Assembly (NCBI RefSeq): GCF_016653315.1 | Contig: NZ_NHSH01000048.1 | Location: forward strand, 63,225-127,224 | Direction: 5' to 3' | Origin: Halochromatium roseum | GTDB lineage: Bacteria > Pseudomonadota > Gammaproteobacteria > Chromatiales > Chromatiaceae | DNA length: 64,000 bases | Shown here: in pieces, positions 50,952-60,182 of the stretch | Layout of the letters: each line of letters begins with the position of its first letter | Position numbering within the stretch: the first letter of the stretch is position 1 | The notes under the pieces: generated by a model | Told to the model about the DNA's origin: nothing | Seen by the model: the letters and a program-made list of their open reading frames with translations, nothing else | The model's database searches: none | Translations under genes and position numbers: made by a program

Positions 50952-51827
50952 ATGCTGATGTTGAGATCAGGTGGTCTCTTGATGGGTGTTCGCTCTGTCG
51001 GATTCGCGCTCGTGTTGGCCGTGGGGTTAAACCTCTGGCCTTTGGCCTGGCCTGTGGCGGCAGCGCAGCCGTTGGTCGATGCCCATCTGCATTACAGTGG
51101 TGTTGATGCTGCTGAGCTGTCGCCAGAGCAGGTCATCGCGCTCTTCGATCGCAATCGTATCCAGGCTGCCGTGATCTCCGGGCAGCCGCAATGGGCTGTG
51201 GAGGCGTTGTATCGTGCGGCGCCAGATCGCATCCTGCCGTTCTTGAGCGTCTACCGCGGACCAGCCGACAAGGCCGGCTGGATGCATGACCCGGATCTGC
51301 CGAAACGGGTGGCTGAGGCCCTGCGCAGCGGCATCTACCGCGGTATTGGTGAGATCCACATCTTTGCTGAGGATCGTCAGAGTCCGGTGCTTGCGGCGCT
51401 GGTTGCGATCGCCGCAGAACAGGATCTGATACTCCAAGTCCATGGCGATGCGGCGGTGATCGAGGCGATTTTCGCCCAGGCACCGGAGGTGACGGTGCTC
51501 TGGGCACACCTGGGTACGGATCCGCGGCCTCAGGTATTAGCGCCGCTGTTGGCGCAGTATCCGCGCCTGTTCGTCGATACCTCGGTCCGCGATGAGCGTT
51601 TCGTCGATGACCAAGGTCGGCTCTGGGCGCAGTGGCGCAACTTCTTCATCGCCCATCAAGACCAGGTGCTGGTGGGCGTCGACACTTTTTGGACGCCGCG
51701 TTGGCGCCGATTCTCGGAGGTCACGGCTCGCATCCGGAGTTGGCTGGATCAGCTGCCACTGGAGGTTGCGGCTCGCTTGGCCTACGGCAACGCGGCCCGG
51801 CTATTCGGCCTTGATGGCTCGGAGTAG
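50952..51827 (+). CDS. Exported amidohydrolase (TIM-barrel, PF04909-like)
   Basis: 291 residues. An N-terminal signal peptide (about 38 residues, VLAVGLNLWPLAWPVAAAQP) precedes a metal-dependent TIM barrel with HxH (DAHLHYSG), GIGEIHIFAED, ILQVHGDAAV, VTVLWAHLGTD and a late Asp (LVGVDTFWTPRW). These are the expected metal ligands of amidohydrolase_2 proteins. Export to the periplasm is uncommon for this group. Substrate unknown. The start ATG 50952 follows CGGGGGAA. Confidence 0.85.
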   Translation: MLMLRSGGLLMGVRSVGFALVLAVGLNLWPLAWPVAAAQPLVDAHLHYSGVDAAELSPEQVIALFDRNRIQAAVISGQPQWAVEALYRAAPDRILPFLSVYRGPADKAGWMHDPDLPKRVAEALRSGIYRGIGEIHIFAEDRQSPVLAALVAIAAEQDLILQVHGDAAVIEAIFAQAPEVTVLWAHLGTDPRPQVLAPLLAQYPRLFVDTSVRDERFVDDQGRLWAQWRNFFIAHQDQVLVGVDTFWTPRWRRFSEVTARIRSWLDQLPLEVAARLAYGNAARLFGLDGSE

Positions 51828-52026
51828 AGTGTCCAGGAGACAGGTACTTCACGTTCGGGGGGGGCGACGCGCCATGACGATTAGAAGCGGTTCAAAACAA
51901 CCAGAACAGGTGGTTGGCTCGATTGGCTGAACCGCTGCGCTTGTAACGCCCCTATTTGCGCAGGTAACGGTTGCAGCGTTACTTAGGGCCTGATTGCAGT
52001 GCAGTGCAGAGGAGATTTTGCTGCTG

Positions 52027-52833
52027 ATGATGTCTCGCAATCCCGGGCTGGAATCCGACCAGTCTAACAACCGTCACGTCGGCAGTGACAAGCCGATGGC
52101 CTTTGGCCTCATCGTTATCGGCGATGAGATCTTGAATGGCAATCGGCAAGATCGGCATCTTGCCGCCTTCAAGGGCATGATCACAGCGCGGGGGCATCAG
52201 CTCGGCTGGTGCTGGATCTTGCCTGACGAGCCTAAGCTCTTGGTGCGGCAGCTCCGTGCCTCAATGGCCGAGGACAGCCCGGTGTTTTGCTGCGGTGGGA
52301 TTGGGGCAACCCCGGATGATCATACCCGCGCCTGTGTTGCGGCCGCCGCTGGGGTCGCGCTGGAGCGGCATGCAGAGGCGGCGAAGCTGATCGAGGGGCG
52401 CTTTGGTGCCGATGCCCATCCACAACGCATTCGGATGGCCGAACTTCCGGTGGGTGCCTCACTGATCCCCAATCCCGTCAACCAAGTGCCGGGGTTCGGA
52501 CTCAATCAGCATTGGTTCCTGCCCGGTTTCCCGCAGATGGCCTGGCCGATGGCGGAGTGGGTGCTGGATCAGTATTACGGTCGCGCCGAGCCACTGCATG
52601 AGGTCGCCGTAGAGGTCCGGGGCGCGCCTGAGAGTCGCTTGATCCCGTTGATGGAGGCACTGGGGTCGCAATTTCCGGCGCTGAAGCTGTTCAGCCTGCC
52701 GCACCTCGGTGAGACCGAGGCCGACCGCTACATTCTGCTCGGTTTTCGCGGCCGTGGCGACCTCGACGCGGCGATGACCGCATTGCGCGCTGGCCTCGAT
52801 GCCCAACAAGTTGAGTACCACCCGCGCGCCTGA
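52027..52833 (+). CDS. CinA N-terminal / molybdopterin-binding (MoCF) domain protein
   Basis: 268 residues from ATG 52027 (alternatives 52030 and 52096; GAGGAG lies about 11 bp upstream of 52027). The MoCF signature GLIVIGDEILNGNRQDRHLAAF and GGIGATPDDHTR are clear. It lacks the C-terminal deamidase domain of full CinA, so it is a stand-alone competence/damage-inducible-type pyrophosphatase-like protein of uncertain function. It converges on holC. Confidence 0.9.
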   Translation: MMSRNPGLESDQSNNRHVGSDKPMAFGLIVIGDEILNGNRQDRHLAAFKGMITARGHQLGWCWILPDEPKLLVRQLRASMAEDSPVFCCGGIGATPDDHTRACVAAAAGVALERHAEAAKLIEGRFGADAHPQRIRMAELPVGASLIPNPVNQVPGFGLNQHWFLPGFPQMAWPMAEWVLDQYYGRAEPLHEVAVEVRGAPESRLIPLMEALGSQFPALKLFSLPHLGETEADRYILLGFRGRGDLDAAMTALRAGLDAQQVEYHPRA

Positions 52834-52881
52834 CGTTGAGGGCTTGCGCGGCTTGCAGCGATGACGCTCAGGCGGCTTGGC

Positions 52882-53334
52882 TCAGTTGACGTTGTGATGT
52901 TCCAGCGGATAACCGCAGTCACGATAATAGAGATAGCGCTTGCGACCCGCTTGGCGGATCTCGGGCTCATGATCGAGCGGCTCGCAGAGGCGCTCGAAGC
53001 GGCTGAAGAAGGGTGGTGCCTCGGGGCTCGGGCTGAGGTTGATCAGCACCTGGTCTTCGGTCTTAGGCTGATCGTTGGTGCTGATCAGGATCGGGGTCAG
53101 CGCTGGGTCAGTCTCGCCGACCAGCCCATGTGGTAAGAAGCTGTCTTCGCGGAAGCTCCAGAGGAGGCGGTCGAGATGGCGTGCCTGCTTGGCTTCGGGG
53201 CAGTAGATGAGCACGCGTGGTGGTTTAGCTCCATCTAGAGCGCCCTTATAGATACGCTCGACCAGACGGCAGCAGAGCCCGAAGCGGTCGCCGCGGCTGC
53301 CGTCCTTGAGCACGTAGAAGTCAATCCTGGTCAT
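52882..53334 (-). CDS. holC: DNA polymerase III chi subunit
   Basis: Chi links the clamp loader to SSB. The 150 residues show MTRIDFYVLKDGSRGDRFGLCCRLVERIY and RVLIYCPEAKQARHLDRLLWSFREDSFLPHGL. It follows pepA on the same strand (51 bp gap), a conserved gammaproteobacterial arrangement. Confidence 0.94.
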   Translation of the reverse strand: MTRIDFYVLKDGSRGDRFGLCCRLVERIYKGALDGAKPPRVLIYCPEAKQARHLDRLLWSFREDSFLPHGLVGETDPALTPILISTNDQPKTEDQVLINLSPSPEAPPFFSRFERLCEPLDHEPEIRQAGRKRYLYYRDCGYPLEHHNVN

Positions 53335-53385
53335 CAGCGGCGACCCTGCTGCGCTTGGCTGTTGAACTGCCCTACCAATGGATGC

Positions 53386-54885
53386 TTAAGCCCCGCGACC
53401 GGCGCGATCGAGCAGGAATTGGCTGAGCAGCGGCACTGGCCGCCCGGTGGCGCCCTTCTCCTTGCCGGTCAGCCAGGCGGTGCCGGCGATGTCCAGATGC
53501 GCCCAGGTGTAGGCCTTGGTGTAGCGCGACAGGAAGCAGGCGGCGGTGATGGCGCCACCGTCACGGCCGCCGATGTTGGCCATGTCGGCGAAGTTGCTGT
53601 CGAGCTGTTGCTGATAATCGTCCCAGAGCGGCATGCGCCAGACGCGATCGGCGCTGGCCTCACCGGCTTGGGTGAGCGCCTCGGCGAGCGCGTCATCGTT
53701 CGAGAACAGACCGGAGGGATGCCGTCCGAGCCCGACGATGCAGGCGCCGGTCAGGGTCGCCATGTCGACCACCAGGGCCGGCTCGAAGCGCTCGACGTAG
53801 GTCAGGGCGTCACAGAGGATCAGTCGGCCCTCGGCGTCGGTGTTGAGGATCTCGATGGTCTGGCCAGAGAGGCTGGTGACGATGTCGCCGGGCTTGTTGG
53901 CGGCGCCGTCGGGCAGGTTTTCCGAGGCTGGTACCACGCCGATGACATTGATGGGCAGGTCGAGTGCGCAGAGTGCTCGCAGCGTGCCGATGACGCTGGC
54001 GCCGCCACACATGTCGTACTTCATCTCGTCCATCGCCTCGGAGGGCTTGATCGAGATGCCGCCGGCATCGAAGGTGAGCCCCTTTCCGACGAGGACGATC
54101 GGCTTGTCCTCGTCGCTGCCGCCGCGGTAGTGCATGACAATCAGCTTGGCTGGCTGTCGGCTGCCGTGGCTGACCGAGAGCAGGGCGCCCATGCCGATCT
54201 CGGCCATGGCGTCTTCATCTAACACCTCGACCTTGAGCTTGTCGGACTGCTCGCCGACGGCGACGGCCTGATCGGCCAAATAGCTGGGTGTGCAGATGTT
54301 GCCGGGCAGGTTACCGAGCTCGCGCGCCAGTGCGACGCCCTCGGCGATGGCCAGGCCGTGTGCGACACCCCGCTCGGCAAGCTCGCTTTGGCCGGCATCC
54401 TCGATCCAGCAGTCGAGCGTGGCGAGCGGTGCCGGCGCGTCGGTTGCGGGTTTCTTGGTCTGGGTATAGCGATAGGCGCTCTGAGCGGCGAGCAGCAATG
54501 TATGGCGTACGCATTGGTAGCTGTCCATGCCGTTCGGCTCGAGCGCAGTCAGGGTACAGAGCGCGCTGTCGAGCCGCGCGCTATCGAGCCGCGCCAGGGT
54601 GCCTTTGATCGCCTTTTCGTAGGCGCTGCGATCAAATTCTTCATGCTTGCCGCAGTTCACCAGCAGCAGGCGCTCGGCGCTGACGCCGTTGATGCCATAG
54701 AGCATGAGCGTGCTGCCGGTCTTGCCGTCGAGATCGCCCTTTTCGAGCACAGCGGTGAGTGCCCCGTTGCTGGCGCTATCGATGGTCTTCGCTGCTTCTG
54801 AGAGCTGGCGCTCGCTGAAGACGCCGAGGATCAGGCAAGGGGTCACGAGCTGGCTGAGGTCGCCATGGATGATCTTGGATTGCAT
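53386..54885 (-). CDS. pepA: Leucyl aminopeptidase PepA
   Basis: A hexameric zinc/manganese aminopeptidase that also acts as an accessory DNA-binding protein in plasmid resolution in E. coli. The 499 residues show GKGLTFDAGGISIKPS and NTDAEGRLIL, the M17 metal and active-site motifs. The 15-bp duplication giving ARLDSARLDSA near residue 100 is a local oddity. It starts at ATG 54885. Confidence 0.97.
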   Translation of the reverse strand: MQSKIIHGDLSQLVTPCLILGVFSERQLSEAAKTIDSASNGALTAVLEKGDLDGKTGSTLMLYGINGVSAERLLLVNCGKHEEFDRSAYEKAIKGTLARLDSARLDSALCTLTALEPNGMDSYQCVRHTLLLAAQSAYRYTQTKKPATDAPAPLATLDCWIEDAGQSELAERGVAHGLAIAEGVALARELGNLPGNICTPSYLADQAVAVGEQSDKLKVEVLDEDAMAEIGMGALLSVSHGSRQPAKLIVMHYRGGSDEDKPIVLVGKGLTFDAGGISIKPSEAMDEMKYDMCGGASVIGTLRALCALDLPINVIGVVPASENLPDGAANKPGDIVTSLSGQTIEILNTDAEGRLILCDALTYVERFEPALVVDMATLTGACIVGLGRHPSGLFSNDDALAEALTQAGEASADRVWRMPLWDDYQQQLDSNFADMANIGGRDGGAITAACFLSRYTKAYTWAHLDIAGTAWLTGKEKGATGRPVPLLSQFLLDRAGRGA

Positions 54886-55167
54886 CGGTGCTCCTGGAGC
54901 TGTTTGCCGAGGGCTTGCGTTACTATGCGCGTCGCAGTTGGCCTATCGTCGCCAGGGCGGCGGCTCGCTGTGAACGATGGCGAAGACGCGATCGGTGTAT
55001 CTGGTGCGCGCAGTCTACAGGAATCGCTGCAGCTGCCGCAGTGGCTGCGGTCGCAGGTGTCGCTGCCAGAGGGTCGCTGTCAGCCTTGGCGGCGACCCGT
55101 GAGCGCCGCTGATCGGCATCATTTGATCGAAACTCGGAACCAGGAAAGCCAGAAAGCCGGAAATCCG

Positions 55168-56229
55168 TTGCGCATCCTCGACCGATATCTTGCTGGCGCC
55201 GTGATCGGCGGCACGCTGTTGACCCTTGCGGTGCTGCTGCCCTTGCTAGCAGTCTTTGTGCTGACCGATGAGATGGGGCGGGTTGGCTCGGATGGCTATG
55301 AGCTGACCGACGCGCTCCTGTTCGTGACGCTGACGATGCCGCGTTATCTGTACCAGGTGTTCCCGATCGCGACGTTGATCGGCGCGCTGATCGGCTTGGG
55401 GCAGCTGGCCGCGCGCTCGGAATTGGTCGCGATGCGCGCGGCGGGGTTATCCATTGCGCGGATCGTGCGGGGGGCGATGCTCGGCGGTCTCCTGCTGGCG
55501 CTGCTCGCGACCAGTGTGGGTGAGCTGGTCGCGCCAGCCGCGGAACAGCGTGCATTGGCGGTGCGAGCAACCGCGACCAGCGGCGATGCGGTGAAGATCA
55601 GCGGTAGCGGCTTTTGGGCGCGGGATGGCAACGCCTTCATCAATGTGCGCCAGATCGAGCCCGGGGCCAAGCTGTCTGACATCGATATCTTCGTGATCGA
55701 GGATCATCGCCTGACCTCTGCGACGCATGCGCGCGAGGCGCGTTATCGTGACGGGCATTGGGTGTTATCCGATATCGAGCGCAGCCAAATCGGTCTCGAT
55801 CGAGTCGATGTCGAGCGGCTCGATCAGGCGCGTTGGGATTCCCTGCTCAATCCGCGCTTGCTCGAGGTGATCGTCGTCGAGCCACACGCACTCCCAATCT
55901 GGGGGCTGTATCGCTATCTGCGCTACATGCAGGAGACTGAGCAGGACGCTGGCGCGCATGAGGTGGTGTTTTGGTCGAAGGTGGTGCAGCCGTTGTTGAT
56001 CCTGGCGATGATCTTTGTCGCGATCCCGGTCTTGCTGGGCTCTGCACGCAGCACTGGAACGGGGATCAAGTTGTTCATCGGCATTGCACTCGGCATCCTG
56101 TTCTATCTGGTCAGTCGCACCTTCACCTACTTGGCGCTGCTGTATGGTCTGAACCCGGCCCTTGCGGCCTTTGTGCCGCTGGCATTATTGACGCTAGGGG
56201 CCGTCATTCTTTTGCGTCGGGTTGGCTGA
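55168..56229 (+). CDS. lptG: LPS export ABC transporter permease LptG
   Basis: LptG is one of two permeases of the LptB2FG complex that pulls lipopolysaccharide from the inner membrane. From TTG 55168 (RILDRYLAGAVIGG) the protein is 353 residues, near E. coli (360). The frame is open upstream to an ATG at 54865 that would overlap pepA, but those residues are not family-like. Motifs RSELVAMRAAGLS and GFWARDGNAFINVRQIEPGAKLSDIDIFVI match LptG rather than LptF. Six membrane segments are expected. The start is uncertain. lptF, normally just before it, is missing here. Confidence 0.87.
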   Translation: MRILDRYLAGAVIGGTLLTLAVLLPLLAVFVLTDEMGRVGSDGYELTDALLFVTLTMPRYLYQVFPIATLIGALIGLGQLAARSELVAMRAAGLSIARIVRGAMLGGLLLALLATSVGELVAPAAEQRALAVRATATSGDAVKISGSGFWARDGNAFINVRQIEPGAKLSDIDIFVIEDHRLTSATHAREARYRDGHWVLSDIERSQIGLDRVDVERLDQARWDSLLNPRLLEVIVVEPHALPIWGLYRYLRYMQETEQDAGAHEVVFWSKVVQPLLILAMIFVAIPVLLGSARSTGTGIKLFIGIALGILFYLVSRTFTYLALLYGLNPALAAFVPLALLTLGAVILLRRVG

Positions 56230-56454
56230 GAGCGGCTTGCTCGCGTGCTGCGACTAGAGGTCTGCGCAATCTGTCGTGCAAGCAAAGCGCGTATAGCGCA
56301 TATAGCGCGCAAAGACGCGAACGTGGATGCCGCGGGCTCGTAGGCGACACCGCCGTCGCTGAGCACTCGCTGAGCACTCGATGTGCGCGATCAACTGCGG
56401 CACAATGCGGTCGCTAAAGCCTTGCAACGCACCGAATCGGTTTGAGGTCATGCG

Positions 56455-57348
56455 ATGCGCTATCCGACCATCGAAGATCAAGTCGGCAACACCCCGCTGG
56501 TGCGGCTGCAGCGACTGCCAGGTGAGACCAGCAACCTCATCCTGGCCAAGCTTGAGGGCAACAATCCGGCCGGCTCGGTCAAGGACCGCGCCGCGCTGAG
56601 CATGATCCGTCATGCCGAGCAGCGTGGCCTGATCCAGCCCGGCGATACCCTGATCGAAGCGACCAGCGGCAACACCGGCATCGCGCTGGCGATGGCGGCG
56701 GCGATCAAGGGCTACCGGATGCTGCTGATCATGCCCGAACACATGAGCGTGGAGCGTCGTCAGGCGATGGCCGCCTTTGGGGCCGAGATCCGGCTCACGC
56801 CCAAGCAAGGCAGCATGGAGGCGGCGATCGATCTCGCGGCCGAACTCGAGGCGCAGGGCGTCGGTGTGCGTCTCGATCAGTTTTCGAATCAGGACAATCC
56901 GCTGGCCCATTACGAGGGCACCGGCCCCGAGATCTGGCGTGATACCGCAGGTACTGTGACGCACTTCGTCAGTGCCATGGGCACCACCGGCACCATCATG
57001 GGCACCAGCCAGTATCTGAAGGCGCAGAATTCGGCTGTGCAGATCGTCGGTGTGCAGCCCGAGGAGGGCTCAAGCATCCCTGGCATTCGGCGTTGGCCCC
57101 AAGCCTATCTGCCGAAGATCTATGACGCCTCGCGCGTCGACCGCATCATCGATGTCTCGCAGGCCGAGGCCGAGGAGACCATGCGCGCGCTGGCCGCCCG
57201 TGAGGGTATCTTCGCCGGTGTCTCCTCCGGCGGCTCGATTGCCGCGGCGCTCAGGCTTGCGAATGAGGTTCAGGATGCGGTCATCGTCGCCATCATCTGC
57301 GATCGCGGTGATCGGTATCTTTCCACGGGTGTTTATCCGAGCGGTTGA
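56455..57348 (+). CDS. cysM: Cysteine synthase B
   Basis: A PLP enzyme making cysteine (or S-sulfocysteine) from O-acetylserine. The 297 residues include the PLP lysine K43 (NNPAGSVKDRAA), ATSGNTGIALAMAAAIKGY and the Gly-rich phosphate loop GTTGTIMG. The CysM-type motif MPEHMSVERRQ is present. Its tail ends in GDRYLSTGVYPSG. Confidence 0.95.
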   Translation: MRYPTIEDQVGNTPLVRLQRLPGETSNLILAKLEGNNPAGSVKDRAALSMIRHAEQRGLIQPGDTLIEATSGNTGIALAMAAAIKGYRMLLIMPEHMSVERRQAMAAFGAEIRLTPKQGSMEAAIDLAAELEAQGVGVRLDQFSNQDNPLAHYEGTGPEIWRDTAGTVTHFVSAMGTTGTIMGTSQYLKAQNSAVQIVGVQPEEGSSIPGIRRWPQAYLPKIYDASRVDRIIDVSQAEAEETMRALAAREGIFAGVSSGGSIAAALRLANEVQDAVIVAIICDRGDRYLSTGVYPSG

Positions 57349-57450
57349 TCAGCGCTTTGGCATCGGCCTCAGCCCTTAAGGCCGTCAAGGGCAGGGCGCA
57401 ATGCTCAATTCATCTTGCTGTAGCAACCTTCAGCTGGCACATTGTCTGAC

Positions 57451-57834
57451 ATGACTTCAAGTGTTGCCCTCTACGAAGCCCTCACCAACGCCTCAGATGA
57501 GCGGTCGCGCGCGCGGCTGATTGCGGAGGCGTTCGAGCGGCTTGAAGAGCGCTATCCGCAGTTGCCGGATCTGGCGACCCAGGCGGATGTGCGTGAGAGC
57601 GAGTTAAGACTGCGGCACGAGATCGAGCAGCTGCGCGTGGATTTGGCGCGCGAGATCGAGCAGGTGCGTGCAGACCTGACGCGCGATATCGAGCAGGTAC
57701 GTGCAGACCTAACGCGCGATATCGAGAAACTGCGCACCGAGGTCGAGCGGGTCAAGTTTGAGCTGTTGAAGTGGCTGTTGCCGGTCATGGTAGGACAGGT
57801 GGTCGCGATCGCGGTACTGGTGAAGCTACTGTGA
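57451..57834 (+). CDS. Coiled-coil protein with C-terminal membrane anchor (DUF1640-like)
   Basis: 127 residues from ATG 57451 (TTG 57442 possible). A Glu/Arg-rich coiled coil with repeated 11-residue units (EIEQVRADLTR, DIEQVRADLTR, DIEKLRTEVER) is followed by one membrane segment (WLLPVMVGQVVAIAVLVKLL). The repeat shows as a near-exact 33-bp tandem duplication at 57655-57720. Similar to the DUF1640/CCDC90 class of membrane-anchored coiled coils; function unknown. It lies between cysM and rlmD. Confidence 0.8.
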   Translation: MTSSVALYEALTNASDERSRARLIAEAFERLEERYPQLPDLATQADVRESELRLRHEIEQLRVDLAREIEQVRADLTRDIEQVRADLTRDIEKLRTEVERVKFELLKWLLPVMVGQVVAIAVLVKLL

Positions 57835-57868
57835 GTCGCGTCGCTTCAAACCCGCTGCGTGGCACGCG

Positions 57869-59308
57869 ATGAGCAAGAAACGTAAACCCCTACCGAGTGA
57901 GCCCATCGAGGCTGAGATCGAGTCGCTCGCGCATGATGGGCGCGGGATCGCACGGGTCGAGGGCAAGACCGTCTTCGTGCACGGCGCCTTGGTCGGAGAA
58001 CGGGTCCGGTTTCGACTGACGCGACGGTTGCGGCGCCATGATGAGGCGGTGGTGACCGAGGTACTGGAGCCCTCGGTGCAGCGGGTCGAGCCGCGTTGTG
58101 CGCACTTTGGTGTCTGTGGCGGCTGTGCGCTGCAGCACATGGAGCCGGCGGCGCAGATCGAGAACAAGCAGGCGATCCTGGCCGATGTGCTGCAACGGAT
58201 CGGTGGGCTGGCGCCCGCGCGCTGGCTGCCACCGCTGGCGGCTCGCGATCTTGGTGCGCACTGGGGCTATCGGCGCAAGGCGCGGCTTGGGGTGCGTTGG
58301 GTACCGAAGAAGGGCCGCGTGCTGGTCGGCTTTCGCGAGCGCGGCTCGAGCTTCATCGCCGACGTGCAGCGCTGTGAGGTGCTGCATCCGGCCGTCGGTG
58401 AGCACCTTGAGGCGTTGGCGCGGCTGATCGAGGGTTTGAGTATCCGCGAGCGCCTGCCACAGATCGAGGTGGCGCAGGGCGACGGGCCGGTGGTGCTGGT
58501 GTTTCGTGTGCTCGACCCGCCCTCGGCGGCCGATTGCGATCGGCTGTTGAGCTTTGCTGCTCAGAGCGGGTTCCATGTCTATCTGCAGGAGGGAGGCGTC
58601 GAGACGGTTCGCCCGCTGCCGGGCCAGGAGATCGAACTCAGCTATCGCCTGCCGAATCAAGGACTGACGCTCGCCTTTGAGCCGAACGACTTTACTCAGG
58701 TGAACCTGGAGCTGAATCGGCAGATGATCGATCAGGCGTTGGCGCTGCTCGATCCACAGCCTAATGAACGTCTGCTTGATCTGTTTTGCGGGCTCGGCAA
58801 TTTCACGCTGCCGCTCGCTCGCCGGGCGCGTGAGCTGGTGGGTGTCGAGGGGGATGCGGGTCTGGTGGCGCGTGCGGAGGCCAATGCGGTGCGCAATGGG
58901 ATCGAGAATGTGCGCTTTTATACGGCGGACCTCTACGCTCAGGCTTCGCCGCGGACGGGTGCTAACTCGGAACCGCAAACGGCCCATCAAGCAGCTGCCC
59001 AAACCGGTGCACAGGCTGGACCGCACCCATCTCCATCGCTGCCTTTGACGGCAACCCCCTGGCTCGATGAGCCGTTCGATAAGGCACTCTTAGACCCACC
59101 GCGGAGCGGTGCACTTGAGGTACTCGACTGGCTAGCGAGTTCGGGCGTTCAGCGCATCCTCTATGTCTCCTGCTATCCAGCGACACTGGCGCGCGATGCC
59201 GCCAAGCTGGTTGGCGAGCTTGGCTTTCGCCTGGAGGCCGCTGGCGCGATGGACATGTTTCCGCACACCGCGCATCTGGAGGCGATGGCGTTGTTCGAAC
59301 GGCGCTAG
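57869..59308 (+). CDS. rlmD: 23S rRNA (uracil-1939-C5)-methyltransferase RlmD
   Basis: RlmD (RumA) methylates U1939 of 23S rRNA. The 479 residues have an N-terminal TRAM domain, iron-sulfur cysteines (C82, C88 and C91 in RCAHFGVCGGC, and a later Cys in VQRCEVLHP), the SAM motif LLDLFCGLGNFTLPLA, DPPRSGA and nucleophile region YVSCYPATLARD. An insert at about 359-398 rich in A, Q, T, P and S (TGANSEPQTAHQAAAQTG) makes the protein longer than E. coli (433). Confidence 0.96.
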   Translation: MSKKRKPLPSEPIEAEIESLAHDGRGIARVEGKTVFVHGALVGERVRFRLTRRLRRHDEAVVTEVLEPSVQRVEPRCAHFGVCGGCALQHMEPAAQIENKQAILADVLQRIGGLAPARWLPPLAARDLGAHWGYRRKARLGVRWVPKKGRVLVGFRERGSSFIADVQRCEVLHPAVGEHLEALARLIEGLSIRERLPQIEVAQGDGPVVLVFRVLDPPSAADCDRLLSFAAQSGFHVYLQEGGVETVRPLPGQEIELSYRLPNQGLTLAFEPNDFTQVNLELNRQMIDQALALLDPQPNERLLDLFCGLGNFTLPLARRARELVGVEGDAGLVARAEANAVRNGIENVRFYTADLYAQASPRTGANSEPQTAHQAAAQTGAQAGPHPSPSLPLTATPWLDEPFDKALLDPPRSGALEVLDWLASSGVQRILYVSCYPATLARDAAKLVGELGFRLEAAGAMDMFPHTAHLEAMALFERR

Positions 59309-59390
59309 CGATAGACTCGCGATTTGTCCTGGCGACAGCTGGTGTTGAAACTATCGCCTCATCTTCTAGGGTGGCGACGCCCTATATGCG

Positions 59391-59447
59391 TTAACGGGAA
59401 TCTCGCGCGATTCATCTGCCGGAGTGGCGCGGCACCATGAGAGTTAG
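59391..59447 (-). repeat. Dispersed intergenic repeat, copy C
   Basis: Reverse orientation to copy A2; near-complete match including GGTGCCGCGCCACTCCGGCA and GATGAATCGCGCGAGATTC. It lies between rlmD and the CYTH gene. Confidence 0.8.
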
Positions 59448-59501
59448 GGTCCTTCGTTAGGAGCCTTCATTGGGGGCCTACAGTAGACAGAGGCATGACG
59501 A

Positions 59502-59969
59502 ATGGCGATGGAGATCGAGCGCAAATTCCTGGTTTGCAACGACGATTGGCGCGAGCAGGTGCTGTCTGAGACGCATCTGATGCAGGGCTATCTGGCCTCG
59601 ACAGCGGCGTTGACGGTGCGGGTCCGACTCGACGGTGGACAGGGCCGACTGACGATCAAGGGTGCGACGCGAGGGATCAGTCGCAGCGAATACGAGTATC
59701 CGATCCCTGCTGAGGACGCTCAGGCCATGCTGAACGAGCTGGCCGAGACCGCAATCATCGATAAAGTTCGTCATCGCGTGCGCTGCGGCGAGCATGTCTG
59801 GGAGGTGGATTGGTTCGCCGGTGACAATGCGGGCCTCGTGTTGGCCGAGATCGAGCTGGCTGCCGAGAACGAGTCCTTCGAGCGGCCGGCTTGGCTCGGT
59901 GCTGAGGTCAGCGATGATCCGCGCTATTACAACGCCAACCTGGCGCGTCATCCGTTCAAGGACTGGTGA
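59502..59969 (+). CDS. CYTH domain protein (inorganic triphosphatase / adenylate-cyclase-like)
   Basis: 155 residues. The N-terminal ExExK motif (MAMEIERKFLV) and the tunnel-lining charged residues (VRVRLDGGQGRLTIKG, DKVRHRVRCG, EVDWF, LAEIEL) place it in the CYTH/triphosphate tunnel metalloenzyme family, which mostly hydrolyse triphosphate. A second ATG at 59508 is possible. Substrate uncertain. Confidence 0.93.
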   Translation: MAMEIERKFLVCNDDWREQVLSETHLMQGYLASTAALTVRVRLDGGQGRLTIKGATRGISRSEYEYPIPAEDAQAMLNELAETAIIDKVRHRVRCGEHVWEVDWFAGDNAGLVLAEIELAAENESFERPAWLGAEVSDDPRYYNANLARHPFKDW

Positions 59970-60021
59970 AGAGGCTGGTAAAGGGCCTGGCGAAGGGCCA
60001 GATGAAGGGGCTGAAGAGGGA

Positions 60022-60082
60022 GCTGACGCGTGCGGCGCCGCGCCATCCCGGCAGATGAATCGCGTGAGATTCAGCTTAACGA
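60022..60082 (+). repeat. Dispersed intergenic repeat, copy D
   Basis: Plus orientation; includes CGGCGCCGCGCCATCCCGGC and AGATGAATCGCGTGAGATTC, ending CAGCTTAACG. It is in the leader of the ABC binding-protein gene. Confidence 0.75.
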
Positions 60083-60182
60083 AGGGCTTGGCGGTGATCT
60101 TGAGGGGCGGCATGACCAGTCTCGTCGATCGCATGCAGCAGTCACCGCGGTCTTGAGCGTGATTCCGCTATCGCCTCGGTTG

